The notes: generated from the letters alone by a model not told the origin. Counted from the first letter of the stretch, positions 49,893 to 60,026 are shown. The stretch: DNA of 64,000 bases from Rhodoferax sp. (GCA_024236015.1 JACKLK010000006.1:277561-341560), one strand, 5' to 3'. Made by a program: numbers and translations.

Positions 49893-50867
49893 ATGCAGTT
49901 AGTCGATGTGTTCAACGGGGATGCGGACGGCCTGTGCGCCTTGCATCAGTTACGCCTGGCCGAGCCGCATGACGATGCGCTGCTGGTCACCGGCGTCAAG
50001 CGCGACATCGAACTGCTGCGGCGCGTGCCGCTCGTGGCCGGTTCCCATGTCACCGTGCTCGACGTGTCGCTGGCGCGCAACCGCGAGGCCTTGGTGCGAC
50101 TGCTCGACCACGGCATGACGATCGCCTATTTCGACCACCATTACGCAGGCGACGTTCCGAAGCACCGCGCGCTGCAGGTTCATATCGACGGCGACGCCGA
50201 TGTCTGCACCAGCATGCTGGTGGATCGCCACCTCGGCGGCCGCTACCGCGCCTGGGCCGTGGTCGGTGCATTCGGCGACAACATGGGTGAATCCGCCCGC
50301 TCGCTCGCGGCAACGCTGGACCTGTCCGGGCCGGCCGTCGACGCGCTGCGCGAACTCGGCGAATGCCTGAACTACAACGCCTATGGCGAGACGGTCGATG
50401 ACCTGTTCGTGGCGCCGGACGCCCTGTACCGCCAACTGCGGCATCACGCCGATCCCTGGCACTGCCTGGCCCAGGAGCCGGTGCTGGCGAAGATCCGGCA
50501 GGGCCGGGCTGACGATCTGGCACGCGCCTCGCGGATCCGGCCCCACAACCCATGCACGCATGCGCGGGTCTTCGTGTTGCCGGACGCGCCGTGGAGCCGC
50601 CGCGTGCGCGGCAGTTGGGGCAACCAGCTGGCGCAGGACTTTCCCGACGCGGCCCATGCATTGCTGACGCCGGTCGATGGCGACGCCTATGTGGTCAGTG
50701 TGCGTGCGCCGCGACGACATGCACACGGGGCGGACCGCCTGTGCCGTGCGTTCCCCGGTGGCGGAGGCCGCGCCGCGGCCGCCGGCATCGACCGACTGGC
50801 GCACGATGCGCTGGCGGACTTCGTCGACGCGTTCGAGCAGGCATTCGGTCGGGACGGCCGGGTTTGA
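49893..50867 (+). CDS. DHH family phosphoesterase
   Basis: 324 residues. DVFNGDADGLCALHQL carries the first metal-binding Asp set and IAYFDHHYAG the DHH motif; a C-terminal DHHA1-like region with GGGGRAAAAGIDRL follows. The family includes RecJ, nanoRNases and cyclic-dinucleotide phosphodiesterases; this short form lacks extra domains. The start at 49893 is supported by GGGAGG just upstream; the open frame reaches 49848. Confidence 0.87.
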   Translation: MQLVDVFNGDADGLCALHQLRLAEPHDDALLVTGVKRDIELLRRVPLVAGSHVTVLDVSLARNREALVRLLDHGMTIAYFDHHYAGDVPKHRALQVHIDGDADVCTSMLVDRHLGGRYRAWAVVGAFGDNMGESARSLAATLDLSGPAVDALRELGECLNYNAYGETVDDLFVAPDALYRQLRHHADPWHCLAQEPVLAKIRQGRADDLARASRIRPHNPCTHARVFVLPDAPWSRRVRGSWGNQLAQDFPDAAHALLTPVDGDAYVVSVRAPRRHAHGADRLCRAFPGGGGRAAAAGIDRLAHDALADFVDAFEQAFGRDGRV

Positions 50868-50913
50868 CGCCGGCGCCGGATGGTCGCCATGGCCGAGCCG
50901 GCCGCCGCATTGC

Positions 50914-50927
50914 TTGACCGATGTCAA
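50914..50927. promoter_or_regulatory. FNR/Anr box
   Basis: TTGAC-CGAT-GTCAA, a perfect 5-4-5 dyad matching the FNR/Anr consensus (TTGAT-N4-ATCAA) with C/G in the inner position, as is common in high-GC genomes. TACCAT at 50949-50954 is placed as a -10 such that the dyad would centre near -40.5, the class II activator position. The 331-bp stretch 50868-51198 otherwise contains only a doubtful 67-codon frame. Confidence 0.75.
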
Positions 50928-51037
50928 CGGGCGTCGCCGACGGGCTTCTACCATGGGTGGATACCCATCGCTGCGACCAGGCGACGCCCGCCGGCGCTCG
51001 ACGATGTCCTGCCGTCCGCCGCTGAACAGGAATACCC

Positions 51038-51241
51038 ATGAATATCTTGACCACGATGGCACCGGGCCTGGTCGGCCAGCGACCGCCGGCGCGTGCCGAT
51101 GCATGTGCCGCCGGCATCCTGCCCCTGCAGAGGGCGGCAGTCGATCGTCACACCCTGGCGCCGGGGATGGGCCCGTTGAACGACGAGCGGGTGCCTGCAT
51201 GCCGCACGGTGGGGCGGTCCGCGGCCGCGGCGCAGACGTGA
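51038..51241 (+). CDS. possible small leader protein before the ligase gene
   Basis: A 67-codon frame, MNILTTMAPGLVGQ at the start, with CAGGAA before the ATG. Its TGA overlaps a GTG in the ligase frame (GTGA at 51238-51241), the geometry of translational coupling. No domain or membrane segment is visible and the composition is Ala/Arg/Pro-rich, so it may equally be an accident of GC-rich DNA. Confidence 0.25.
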   Translation: MNILTTMAPGLVGQRPPARADACAAGILPLQRAAVDRHTLAPGMGPLNDERVPACRTVGRSAAAAQT

Positions 51242-52626
51242 CGGCGCTGTTCGACCCGCTGCGTCTGGCCGAGGTGGCGTGGGATGTCACCTGCGTCAAC
51301 GCGTCCTCTGCGCAGGTGCTCCGGCAGCGGCAGCAGACGCGGCTAGCCGCCCTGTTCGAAGCGGCCCGCGCAGCGCCGATCTACCGCCGGCATCTGGCGG
51401 ACCGGCCGGCGGCCGACATCGCGCTGACCGACCTGCCGGTGGTGCACAAGCACACGCTGATGCGCCACTTCGACGACTGGGTCACCGACCCGGCCTTGCG
51501 ATTGCCGCAGTTGCAGGCGTTCACGGCCGATCCGCGCCGGATCGCGCAACCGTATCTCGGCAAGTACCAGGTCTGGGAGAGTTCGGGCACCAGCGGCACG
51601 CCGGCCATCTTCGTGCAGGATGCACGCGCGATGGCCGTCTGCGACGCGCTCGAGGCGTTGCGCCGCGCCGCACCCCGCACCCTCTATGGCTGGCCGGATC
51701 CATCCCTGCTCGGCCAGCGTGTCGCCTTTGTCGGCGAGATCGACGGGCATTTCGCCAGTGTCGTGTCGGTCCTGCGCCTGCGCCAGCTCAATCCCTGGCT
51801 GGCGCCCGCACTGGAGACGTTTTCGATCGCCCAGCCCGTCGACGCGCTGGTGGCGCAGCTCAACGCCTTCGCGCCCTCGGTCATCGCCACCTATCCCAGC
51901 GCCGCCGCGATGCTGGCCGACGAGGCCGCGCGTGGCGCCTTGCGGCTGGACCTGCGCGAGGTGCTGACCGGTGGCGAAACGCTCGGGGCCTCGGTGCGCC
52001 AGCACATCGCGCAGCAACTGGGCTGCCGGGTGCGCAACAGCTACGGGGCGTCCGAATTCCTGGCCATGGGCTGGGAATGCGCCGAAGGCCGGATGCACCT
52101 GAACGCCGATTGGGTCATCCTCGAGCCGGTGGACCGCCAGCACCGGCCGGTGCCGGCCGGCACACGCCCGCATACCGTGTTGCTGACCAACCTGTCCAAC
52201 CACGTGCAACCGCTGATCCGTTACGACCTGGGTGACGAGGTCACGTTCGCCGCCGATGCCTGCGCATGTGGGTCTCCGCTGCCGGTGATCGACGTGGCCG
52301 GGCGGCACGACGATGCGCTGGTGATGGCCGGTCGCGGCAAGCGGTCGGTCACCTTGTTGCCGCTGGCACTGAGCACGGTCATGGAGGATGACGCCGGCGT
52401 GTTCGATTTCCAGTTGCGCCAGCGCGACGCGCACACGCTGGTGCTGCGCCTGGGCGAGCGTGGCAAGGCGGCGGTGTCGGCCGCGGCGCGTTGCCACACC
52501 GCATTGCAGGCGTTCTGCGCGGACCAGGGTGTCGAGCGGCTGCGGGTGGTCAACGAACTGGACGTGGCGCTCGCCCGGGGCCGCAGCGGCAAGGTGCAGC
52601 GTATCGTCGCGCAGCCCGGCGGCTGA
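51199..52626 (+). CDS. phenylacetate-CoA ligase-like adenylate-forming enzyme
   Basis: 475 residues of the PaaK/CapK branch of AMP-forming ligases. The ATP loop is WESSGTSGTPAIF, followed by EVLTGGETLG, NSYGASEFLAMGWEC and LIRYDLGDEVTF, then a reduced C-terminal domain. It should activate a carboxylic acid, perhaps to a CoA ester; the substrate is unknown. GTG at 51238 (VTALFDPLRLAEV) is an alternative start. An FNR box and a matching -10 lie upstream, pointing to induction under low oxygen. It converges on the PRPP synthetase gene (6 bp). Confidence 0.82.
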   Translation: MPHGGAVRGRGADVTALFDPLRLAEVAWDVTCVNASSAQVLRQRQQTRLAALFEAARAAPIYRRHLADRPAADIALTDLPVVHKHTLMRHFDDWVTDPALRLPQLQAFTADPRRIAQPYLGKYQVWESSGTSGTPAIFVQDARAMAVCDALEALRRAAPRTLYGWPDPSLLGQRVAFVGEIDGHFASVVSVLRLRQLNPWLAPALETFSIAQPVDALVAQLNAFAPSVIATYPSAAAMLADEAARGALRLDLREVLTGGETLGASVRQHIAQQLGCRVRNSYGASEFLAMGWECAEGRMHLNADWVILEPVDRQHRPVPAGTRPHTVLLTNLSNHVQPLIRYDLGDEVTFAADACACGSPLPVIDVAGRHDDALVMAGRGKRSVTLLPLALSTVMEDDAGVFDFQLRQRDAHTLVLRLGERGKAAVSAAARCHTALQAFCADQGVERLRVVNELDVALARGRSGKVQRIVAQPGG

Positions 52627-52632
52627 CGGCGG

Positions 52633-53526
52633 TCAACCGGGAGTGGCGTGCGCCTGCTGCAGGCGGCGCAACGCGTCGGCCAGCAAGCCGGCCATCGGTA
52701 CCACGTTGCTGTCATGGGTCACGCAGTCGGTGCTCCAGATGTCGCCGATGCCGCTGCCGTGCATCAGCTCCACGGCCTGCGGCGTGAACAACGCGTGGGT
52801 GACAGCCGCATCGATGGACGCCGCGCCGGCCTCGCGCAACAGCCGGGCGGCGGCGGCAACGGTGTGGCCGGTGCTGGCCATGTCGTCGAGGATCACGACC
52901 GCGCGGCCGGCCACCGCGACCTCGGGCAGGGCCACGGCGACGTCACGGTCGCCGCTTCGCACCTTGGTGCAGACCGCGTGGTCGAGCCCATGGCGGGCGG
53001 CGGCCCGCGCGATCCACTGCGCCGATTCCGCATCCGGCCCGATCAGCACGGGCTTGGCGCGCCGCTGCACGATCAGGTCGGACAGCACTTCGGCTCCGGT
53101 CAGCACCACCGTGTCGGCTCCGGGAATCACTTCTTCCAGTGTCGCGACCCGGTGCAGATGCGGGTCGACCGTGATCACCGCATCCACCAGGCTTGCCAGG
53201 AACGGGCCGACGATGCGCTGGCTGACCGCTTCGCCGGGGGAAAACGCGATGTCCTGCCGCATATAGGGCAGGTAGGGCGCGACCAGCGTCAGGTGGGTGG
53301 CGCCCAGCGTGCGGGCGGTGCGTGCCGCCAGCAGCAGTTCGACCAGCTTTTCGTTCGGCTGGTCCAGGCTGCGGTACAGCACGGTATGCGGCGGCAGCGC
53401 AGCCGGCAGGCGCAGCTTGAGTTCGCCGTCGGGAAAACGGTGGCGCTCGATGCGGCTGGCGGGCAGGCCGGCAGCATGTGCGAGCCGCGTCGCAGCCGCT
53501 TCCTGGTCGTCGAAATACAGCAGCAT
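52633..53526 (-). CDS. ribose-phosphate pyrophosphokinase-like protein
   Basis: 297 residues of the PRPP synthetase family, shorter than the housekeeping enzyme (about 315). VAPYLPYMRQDIAF, VITVDPHLHR and the PRPP loop AVVILDDMASTGHTV are present. Most likely a second, specialised synthetase acting with the phosphorylase encoded 13 bp upstream; housekeeping prs is usually near ispE and rplY, not seen here. The open frame runs upstream to 53712 inside the phosphorylase gene. Confidence 0.88.
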   Translation of the reverse strand: MLLYFDDQEAAATRLAHAAGLPASRIERHRFPDGELKLRLPAALPPHTVLYRSLDQPNEKLVELLLAARTARTLGATHLTLVAPYLPYMRQDIAFSPGEAVSQRIVGPFLASLVDAVITVDPHLHRVATLEEVIPGADTVVLTGAEVLSDLIVQRRAKPVLIGPDAESAQWIARAAARHGLDHAVCTKVRSGDRDVAVALPEVAVAGRAVVILDDMASTGHTVAAAARLLREAGAASIDAAVTHALFTPQAVELMHGSGIGDIWSTDCVTHDSNVVPMAGLLADALRRLQQAHATPG

Positions 53527-53539
53527 GGTTTGGCAGGTT

Positions 53540-55123
53540 TCAGAATTCGGTGAGCACCCGCGGCACGTCGGCGGGTGCGCCGATCGTGTAGCCGCTGGCG
53601 GCATCGCTGGCCTGGTGCGCAAACGCGGCGTCGGCGGGGTAGGCGGCATACACCCGGTACAACACGTCGCCGGGTGCGACCGCTTGTCCGAGTCGGCACA
53701 CCAGGTCGACACCGGCCGTCTTGACCTTGGGTGCGCCGGCCAATCCGGCGATACGCGCCAGCCGCAGGTTGTTGATGCCGGTCACGACGCCGGCGGTCGT
53801 GGCCCGCACGTCGAATGCGTGTGTGCCCAGTGCGGGTTGGCGGTAGTCGAAATCCGTGGCGCCTTGCGCCGCGATGATGGCGTTCATGCGGGTCAGCGCG
53901 CGGCCGCTGGACAGGATCTCCCGCGCAATCTCCAGGCCTTGTCCGCCACGCACGCCGGGCGACCATTCGATCATGCGGCCGGCCAGGCGCAGCGCCTTCT
54001 CGCGCAGGTCGGCGGGTGCCAGCGGGTCGTTGTGCAGCACCCGCATCACGTCGCGGGCCTCCAGCACCGGGCCGATGCCCTGGCCGATCGGCTGGCGACC
54101 GTCGGTGATCACGACTTCCAGTTGCAGGCCGATGCGCGCGGCAACGTATTCGAACAGGCGCCGCAGTCGCTGCGCCTGCGCCATGTTGCGGACCTTGGCG
54201 CTCGGGCCGATCGGAATGTCGAGCAACAGATGGCTCGAACCGGCCGCAAGCTTCTTCGACAGGATGGAGGCGACCATCTGCCCGGGCGAATCGATGCCCA
54301 GCGGCCGCTCCACGGCAATCAGCACGTCGTCGGCCGGCGACAGGTCGGCCGTCCCGCCCCAGGCCACGCAACCGCGCTGGCTGCGCACGATGTCGCGCAG
54401 TTGTTCCAGGCCCAGCTCGACCCGGGCCAGTACCTCCATGGTGTCGGCGGTCCCGGCCGGCGAGGTGATGGCGCGCGACGACGTCTTGGGGCACAGCAGG
54501 CCATGTTCGGTCACGATCGGCACCACCAGCATCGACGTGCGGTTGCCCGGGATGCCGCCGATGCAGTGCTTGTCCACCACCAGGCCCGCATGCCAGTCCA
54601 GGCGGCGGCCGCTTTGCACCATGGCGCGGGTGAGGAAATACACCTCCTCGCGGTCCAGCTCGTTGCGGTGGGTGGACACGACGAAGGCCGTCAGCTCGAT
54701 CTTGGTGTACTGGTGGGTGGCGATGTCCGCGATGATGGCCGTGTAGTCGTCCTGGCCGAGCCGTTCTCCGGCGATCTTGCGGTTCAGTGCGGCGATCGAG
54801 GCGGGTTGTTCGGCATGCCAGACACTGGCCGTGTGGCCATCCTCGACGCCGAGCTGGACGAACGCATCCTCCGACAGGCCGAGCTCCTCGCAACCGACGA
54901 TGGACGGATCGTCGACGACGTTGAGCGTGGCCAGGATGCGCCGTCCGTTGGCATGCACCGAGATCTTGCTCAGGGCCTGGAAACCTTCGGCGCGGTACAG
55001 CGGACAGTCGCGGTGCAGGTAGGCGACGTTCTCGCGGTAGGTGTCGATGCCGATGCGGCGGATGGCCAGCGTCGAGCCTGGCGATGCACGGGTCGGCGAT
55101 CCGGTGGCGGCGGCGGGGTCCAT
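53540..55123 (-). CDS. thymidine/AMP phosphorylase family protein
   Basis: 527 residues of the long archaeal-type branch of thymidine phosphorylase, to which AMP phosphorylase belongs; the E. coli DeoA type has 440. The phosphate/pentose signature [19 protein letters not shown] is intact, as are [14 protein letters not shown] and [14 protein letters not shown]. The N-terminal extra domain (about 1-100) is characteristic of the long form. It may split nucleoside monophosphates or nucleosides by phosphorolysis. It lies 9 bp after the DUF3445 gene and before the PRPP synthetase gene. Confidence 0.88.
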   Translation of the reverse strand: MDPAAATGSPTRASPGSTLAIRRIGIDTYRENVAYLHRDCPLYRAEGFQALSKISVHANGRRILATLNVVDDPSIVGCEELGLSEDAFVQLGVEDGHTASVWHAEQPASIAALNRKIAGERLGQDDYTAIIADIATHQYTKIELTAFVVSTHRNELDREEVYFLTRAMVQSGRRLDWHAGLVVDKHCIGGIPGNRTSMLVVPIVTEHGLLCPKTSSRAITSPAGTADTMEVLARVELGLEQLRDIVRSQRGCVAWGGTADLSPADDVLIAVERPLGIDSPGQMVASILSKKLAAGSSHLLLDIPIGPSAKVRNMAQAQRLRRLFEYVAARIGLQLEVVITDGRQPIGQGIGPVLEARDVMRVLHNDPLAPADLREKALRLAGRMIEWSPGVRGGQGLEIAREILSSGRALTRMNAIIAAQGATDFDYRQPALGTHAFDVRATTAGVVTGINNLRLARIAGLAGAPKVKTAGVDLVCRLGQAVAPGDVLYRVYAAYPADAAFAHQASDAASGYTIGAPADVPRVLTEF

Positions 55124-55132
55124 GGCCGAAGC

Positions 55133-55975
55133 CTACACGGAAAAGCCGCCGTTCCCGGTCACGGCGCGGCGCGACAACCAGGCCAGCAGGCGGGCGCGTG
55201 CCGGCGCCAGGCCCTTGTACGCCAGCACCGCGTCGGACATGGACTGCAGCGCGTGCAGCAGCCGCTGCGCGCCGACGGGCTCGACCACGGCGTCGGTCAA
55301 CGGCTGGAGCTGCACGCGGATCGTGAAGATGCGTTGCCGGATCGCACCGCCATCGTGCGCCGGCACCGCGAAAAAGCTCTGGCGCTCGGTGCGCAGCAAA
55401 CACTGGCGGGCGAAGGCCTCGGGGTCGTCCGTCTGCGGCCATGGCGTGGCCGGCCGACGCCGGGGATGGCGGTCGTGCAGCGGCGAGGCACTGATGGTCC
55501 AGACCTGGCGTGCCCAGTCGCCGTCGCCGGCGAGCAGGCGCAACAGCTGGGGCCAGCGCTGGTTCAGCGCGGCGGCGTCGGCGACGGGCGCGTGGATGGC
55601 CAGCAGGTCCCGGCCGATCTTGTCCTGCGGGTCCCAGCCGCTGGGGACGCAGACACACATCCAGGGTACGCGGCCACTGTCCAGGTCGAGCACGGCAAGG
55701 TCCTGTTCGAACGCCAGCGCCAGCGGCGTATCGGGCGACAGATGGCCCAATCCGTCGTGCGCGGCCTGGCGCCAGATGGCCGCGATGGCCGCGTGGGCAT
55801 CGAAACCGGGCACGCTGGCGATGGATGTGCCGGCCGCGTGAACCTGCCGCTTCTCGTCGGACAGGGCGCTGCCGGGTTGCAGCGCATGCAGGTGCGGCTC
55901 GCCGTCATGCATCCGGCGCAGGCCGGGTTGCATGCGGAACGGAACGTCGATCTGGCGCGGGTCGAAGGCCATCAT
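55133..55975 (-). CDS. DUF3445 family protein
   Basis: 280 residues of the DUF3445 family, related to a heme-dependent oxidative N-demethylase subunit. DVPFRMQPGLRRM at the start and FAVPAHDGGAIRQRIFTIR and MSDAVLAYKGL near the end are typical. The reaction of this member is unknown. The ATG at 55975 (or 55972) is chosen for the family N-terminus; the frame is open to 56137. It follows the efp terminator, so it has its own promoter, and heads the phosphorylase-PRPP synthetase run. Confidence 0.82.
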   Translation of the reverse strand: MMAFDPRQIDVPFRMQPGLRRMHDGEPHLHALQPGSALSDEKRQVHAAGTSIASVPGFDAHAAIAAIWRQAAHDGLGHLSPDTPLALAFEQDLAVLDLDSGRVPWMCVCVPSGWDPQDKIGRDLLAIHAPVADAAALNQRWPQLLRLLAGDGDWARQVWTISASPLHDRHPRRRPATPWPQTDDPEAFARQCLLRTERQSFFAVPAHDGGAIRQRIFTIRVQLQPLTDAVVEPVGAQRLLHALQSMSDAVLAYKGLAPARARLLAWLSRRAVTGNGGFSV

Positions 55976-56013
55976 CGGATCGGGAGGCAATTCCCGCGCG
56001 TCGGGCACGCGCG

Positions 56014-56036
56014 AAAAAGGCTCCTTGCGGAGCCTT
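56014..56036 (-). terminator. terminator of efp
   Basis: 8-bp stem AAGGCTCC/GGAGCCTT with loop TTGC; on the minus strand it runs into a T tract (complement of A 56014-56018). It starts 25 bp after the efp stop. Confidence 0.85.
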
Positions 56037-56060
56037 GTCGGGGTCGAAGGGGCCGGCCGA

Positions 56061-56615
56061 TCAGACACGCCGGCGGTATTCGCCGGTGCGGGTGTCGATC
56101 TCGACCTTGTCGCCCTGGGAGACGAACAGCGGAACACCGATCTCGAAGCCGGTGGCGATCTTGGCCGGCTTGAGCACCTTGCCCGAGGTGTCGCCCTTGA
56201 CGGCGGGTTCGGTCCAGGTAATCTCGCGCTCGACGCTGGTCGGCAGTTCGACCGAGATCGCCTTGCCTTCGTAGAACACCACTTCGAGCGGCATGCCGTC
56301 TTCGAGGTAGTTCAGCGTGTCGCCCATGTTCTCGGACTCGACTTCATACTGGTTGTAGTCGGCGTCCATGCACACGTACATCGGGTCGGCGAAATAGGAA
56401 TAGGTGCATTCCTTCTTGTCCAGGATGATCTGGTCCATCTTGTCGTCGGCCTTGAACACGACTTCGGTACCGAAGTTGTTCAGCAGGCTCTTGAGCTTCA
56501 TGCGCACGGTGGCGGAGTTGCGGCCGCCGCGGCTGTATTCGGTCTTCAGGACCACCATCGGGTCCTTGCCGTGCATGATCACATTGCCGGCACGGATTTC
56601 TTGCGCGATTTTCAT
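56061..56615 (-). CDS. efp: elongation factor P, arginine type
   Basis: Relieves ribosome stalling at polyproline. 184 residues. The tip loop reads [13 protein letters not shown] with Arg32 where E. coli has the lysine modified by EpmA; Arg32 is the residue rhamnosylated by EarP. The earP gene lies immediately upstream on the same strand, which confirms the modification route. Confidence 0.97.
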   Translation of the reverse strand: MKIAQEIRAGNVIMHGKDPMVVLKTEYSRGGRNSATVRMKLKSLLNNFGTEVVFKADDKMDQIILDKKECTYSYFADPMYVCMDADYNQYEVESENMGDTLNYLEDGMPLEVVFYEGKAISVELPTSVEREITWTEPAVKGDTSGKVLKPAKIATGFEIGVPLFVSQGDKVEIDTRTGEYRRRV

Positions 56616-56702
56616 ACGGGTTTCCCATCAATGGCCGCGCGACGGGCGCACCGCGGAGATGCGATGCAAGAATGGACCCGTGACTGCGGTGGATCGTTGC
56701 GG

Positions 56703-56729
56703 CCCGGGCCGCGGATGGCCCGGGTTTTT
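56703..56729 (+). terminator. GC-rich hairpin with T tract between efp and earP
   Basis: 8-bp stem CCCGGGCC/GGCCCGGG, 6-nt loop, five T on the + strand. No + strand gene ends here, so it may act as a structural or attenuator element in the minus-strand earP-efp transcript, or stop antisense transcription coming from the left. Confidence 0.45.
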
Positions 56730-56746
56730 CCGCAAAGCCTTGAATT

Positions 56747-57877
56747 TTAACGGCTTTCGTCCACCGTCCCGATTCGGTGGCGGATCGACCCGACAAATGC
56801 GGTCAATCGGGTGGCGAGATCGGGCTGCTCCCAGAGTCGCTGACGCGCCTGCTCCGCCCATGGTGCCCATGTGGCCGGCTCCAGCAGGGGCAGGGCCGCG
56901 CCGTCGATGGCGTTCCAGGCGGCGTGCGCCGCACGCACCGGTGCAGGCGCCTGCAGCACGCCCAGAAAGGCGTTCAGCTTGGCGTGGTGGGCGTCGTCGT
57001 GTTGCGGATAAATCTGCCAGACGAAGGGTTTGCCTGCCCACAAGGCACGCACCACCGAGTCTTCGCCGCGCACCAGGTTCAGGTCGCAGGCCCACAGCAG
57101 ATGGTCGAAGTCGGCCTGCGTCAGGGCCGGCAGGTAGTCGACGGACAGGCCGTGCGCGCCCGGACCGTCTGCGGGCGGCAACCCCAGGGCCCGCACCGCG
57201 GCCGCGGCGCGACCGGCCGTGACCAGCAGCCGGGTGGGATGCTCCCGGGCCTGCCATTGCGCGAGCAAGGCTGGCAGCGCGGCCGGCTCGTAGCAGAACA
57301 GCGACACCAGCTGTTCGCCGTGCCAGGGGATGCCCTGGTCGGCCAGCCAGCGGGCCCGGTCGAAGCCGGCCTGCCGCGGGCCCAGTTCCGGCTCGCGCAG
57401 CAGGCCCCCGCTGGCCGGTGTGAAACCCGGGTAGAAAAAATGTTTGGTGCAGCCCCGGGCCGGCCCCTGCATGACCGGCGAGGGCAGGCGGTGGGCGCGC
57501 TCGGCGTAAGGCTCGGCCGTCAGGTATTCCAGGTTGATCCAGGCCGGGGCCCGGGCGTTCGCGGCGTCGCGCAGGTGGTGGGCCAGGAAAGCGTCGGGCA
57601 GCACGCAGCCGAACGCCTCGACCCAGGTGTCGGCCGGCTCCAGCGCCGACAGGATGGCCGGATCGCCGGCCTGTTGCCAAGGCCGTACCGAGATACGATC
57701 CCAATGCCCCTGCAACGCGCCGGGCGCCATCCATTGCAGCGCCGACGGGTCGTCGACCCACAGCCGCACCTCCCGGCCACGGCCGGCAAGGTCGGCCGCC
57801 AGGCGCCAGCAGATGCCGATGTCGCCGTAGTTGTCGATCACCTGGCAGAAGATGTCCCAGCGCTTGTCGGAAACCAT
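56747..57877 (-). CDS. earP: EF-P arginine rhamnosyltransferase EarP
   Basis: Transfers rhamnose from dTDP-rhamnose to Arg32 of EF-P. 376 residues, GT-B fold. The N-terminal [18 protein letters not shown] carries the two catalytic-site aspartates (Asp15, Asp19 here), and the C-terminal [20 protein letters not shown] is the donor motif of the family (formerly DUF2331). The start lies 19-25 bp from the divergent uvrC start. No dTDP-rhamnose genes are in the window; they must be elsewhere. Confidence 0.96.
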   Translation of the reverse strand: MVSDKRWDIFCQVIDNYGDIGICWRLAADLAGRGREVRLWVDDPSALQWMAPGALQGHWDRISVRPWQQAGDPAILSALEPADTWVEAFGCVLPDAFLAHHLRDAANARAPAWINLEYLTAEPYAERAHRLPSPVMQGPARGCTKHFFYPGFTPASGGLLREPELGPRQAGFDRARWLADQGIPWHGEQLVSLFCYEPAALPALLAQWQAREHPTRLLVTAGRAAAAVRALGLPPADGPGAHGLSVDYLPALTQADFDHLLWACDLNLVRGEDSVVRALWAGKPFVWQIYPQHDDAHHAKLNAFLGVLQAPAPVRAAHAAWNAIDGAALPLLEPATWAPWAEQARQRLWEQPDLATRLTAFVGSIRHRIGTVDESR

Positions 57878-57902
57878 GCGCCGGATTGTCCACAATATGG
57901 CC

Positions 57903-60026
57903 ATGCCCAAGCACCCTGCCAAAGACCCGTCGGCCGTCGTCACCCCCGCGGCCGACACTCCGGCCGCGGCCGCCGAGGCCGCCGAGGCCGACGCCCGCGG
58001 CTCGGCCGGTGCGCCTGCCGATGCGTCCGGCCACGATGCACAGGTGCTGGCCGAGGTCGCGGCGCTGCCGGGCCTGCCCGGCGTCTACCGGTTCTACGAC
58101 GCCGCCGGCGAGGTCTTGTATGTCGGCAAGGCGATCAACCTGAAGAAACGGGTATCGAGCTATTTCCGCAACAACCACGGCGGGACACGCATCGGGCACA
58201 TGGTGGGCCGTATCGCCCGCATGCAGACGACGGTGGTGCGCTCCGAGGCCGAGGCGCTGCTGCTCGAGAACAACCTGATCAAGACGCTGGCGCCGAAATA
58301 CAACATCCTGTTCCGGGACGACAAGAGTTATCCGTATCTGAAACTCACCGGCAGGGGGCCGGCGGCTCTGTCGTCGCGCGCGGCGCGGGCCGCAGCCGAC
58401 GCGGCGGAGTTGGCGGGTGGCTCCCCCAAAGGCGCGCCCCCGCAGCCGGCGACGTTCCCCCGCGTGGCGTATTTCCGCGGCGCGGTGGAGAAGAAGCACC
58501 GCTACTTCGGGCCGTATCCGAGTGCCTGGGCGGTCAAGGAGAGCATTCTGCTGATCCAGAAGCTGTTCCGGCTGCGCACCTGCGAGGACACGGTGTTCAG
58601 CAATCGCACCCGGCCCTGCCTGCTGTACCAGATCAAGCGTTGCTCGGCCCCGTGTGTCGGCCATATCGGGCCCGAGGCCTATGCGCAGGACGTGGCCCAC
58701 GCCGAGCGTTTCCTCGAAGGCGACGCCGGCGAGGTGCTGGCCGAGCTCGAGGCCCGCATGCTGGCCCATGCCGAGAAACTGGAGTTCGAGGCGGCAGCCG
58801 AGCTGCGCGACCAGGTCGCGGGCCTGTCCAACGTATTGCACCAGCAGTCGATGGAGAACGTGTCGGACCGGGACGTGGACATCCTGGCCGTCAGGGTCCA
58901 GGGTGGCAAGGCCTGCGTCAACCTGGCCATGGTGCGGGGCGGGCGCCACCTGGGCGACCGCGCGTATTTCCCGGTCCATGTGGACGATGCCTCGGTGATG
59001 GAGGGCGCGCAGGACGATGCAGGCGCAGCGGCACTGCCGCTGGAGAACCAGGTGCTGGAGGCCTTCATCGCCCAGCATTACCTGGACGTGGCCATCCCGG
59101 GTTCGCTCATCACCAGTGCGCCGGTGCGCCCGGCCCTGGTGCAGGCGCTGTCGGAGCAAAGCGGTGTGAAGGTGAGCGTGGTGCACCAGCCGCGCGAGCA
59201 GCGGCGCATCTGGCTCGAGATGGCGCAGACCAACGCCCAGCTGCAGCTGGCGCGCCTGCTGGCCGAGGAGGGCTCGCAACAGGCGCGCACCCAGGCGCTG
59301 GCCCAGGCGCTGGACCTGCCGGCTGACGACCTGGACGGCTTGCGCATCGAGTGTTTCGACATCTCGCACACGGCCGGCGAGGCCACGCAGGCGTCATGCG
59401 TCGTGTTCCAGCACCATGCGATGCAGTCGGCCGAATACCGGCGCTACAGCATCGAAGGCATCACCCCCGGCGACGACTATGCTGCGATGCGCCAGGTGTT
59501 GACGCGGCGCTACGGCAAATGGGTCGAGGCCAACCGGCAGGCGCAGGACCGGGGCGAGCCGGTCGCCCGCGGCGCGCGCCTGCCCGACCTGGTGCTGGTC
59601 GACGGCGGCAAGGGCCAGGTGGCGATGGCGCGCGAGGTGTTCGAGTCGCTGGGGCTGGACCTGTCGCTGATCGTCGGGGTCGAGAAAGGCGAGGGGCGCC
59701 GGGTCGGCCTGGAGGAACTGGTGTTTGCCGACGGCCGCGACAAGGTCTACCTGGGCAAGGACTCGGCCGCGCTGATGCTGGTGGCGCAGATCCGCGACGA
59801 GGCGCACCGGTTCGCGATCACCGGCATGCGGGCGCGCCGGGCCAAGGTCCGGGTCGGCGGCGGCCAGTTGCAGGAGATCCCGGGCGTGGGGCCCAAGCGG
59901 CGTGCCCGGCTGCTGCAGCGATTCGGCGGCGTGCGCGGTGTCGGGCTCGCCAGCATCGACGATCTGGCGACGGTGGAAGGGGTTTCGCGGGCGCTGGCCG
60001 AGGAAATCTACCGTGCCTTGCATTGA
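57903..60026 (+). CDS. uvrC: excinuclease ABC subunit C
   Basis: Dual-incision nuclease of nucleotide excision repair. About 707 residues against 610 in E. coli: an Ala-rich N-terminal tail of about 45 residues, the GIY-YIG domain ([20 protein letters not shown]), an Ala-rich insertion of about 40 residues near 150-190, the zinc-like Cys cluster ([15 protein letters not shown]), the UVR helix pair, the RNase H-like domain ([20 protein letters not shown]) and C-terminal HhH. ATG at 57897 is also possible; I prefer 57903 because CACAAT ends exactly 6 nt upstream. Confidence 0.95.
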   Translation: MPKHPAKDPSAVVTPAADTPAAAAEAAEADARGSAGAPADASGHDAQVLAEVAALPGLPGVYRFYDAAGEVLYVGKAINLKKRVSSYFRNNHGGTRIGHMVGRIARMQTTVVRSEAEALLLENNLIKTLAPKYNILFRDDKSYPYLKLTGRGPAALSSRAARAAADAAELAGGSPKGAPPQPATFPRVAYFRGAVEKKHRYFGPYPSAWAVKESILLIQKLFRLRTCEDTVFSNRTRPCLLYQIKRCSAPCVGHIGPEAYAQDVAHAERFLEGDAGEVLAELEARMLAHAEKLEFEAAAELRDQVAGLSNVLHQQSMENVSDRDVDILAVRVQGGKACVNLAMVRGGRHLGDRAYFPVHVDDASVMEGAQDDAGAAALPLENQVLEAFIAQHYLDVAIPGSLITSAPVRPALVQALSEQSGVKVSVVHQPREQRRIWLEMAQTNAQLQLARLLAEEGSQQARTQALAQALDLPADDLDGLRIECFDISHTAGEATQASCVVFQHHAMQSAEYRRYSIEGITPGDDYAAMRQVLTRRYGKWVEANRQAQDRGEPVARGARLPDLVLVDGGKGQVAMAREVFESLGLDLSLIVGVEKGEGRRVGLEELVFADGRDKVYLGKDSAALMLVAQIRDEAHRFAITGMRARRAKVRVGGGQLQEIPGVGPKRRARLLQRFGGVRGVGLASIDDLATVEGVSRALAEEIYRALH

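Noticed and set aside
53297..56173. A 958-codon + strand frame opposite the phosphorylase, DUF3445 and efp genes
   Set aside because: Covers four recognised minus-strand genes and has no recognisable domain.
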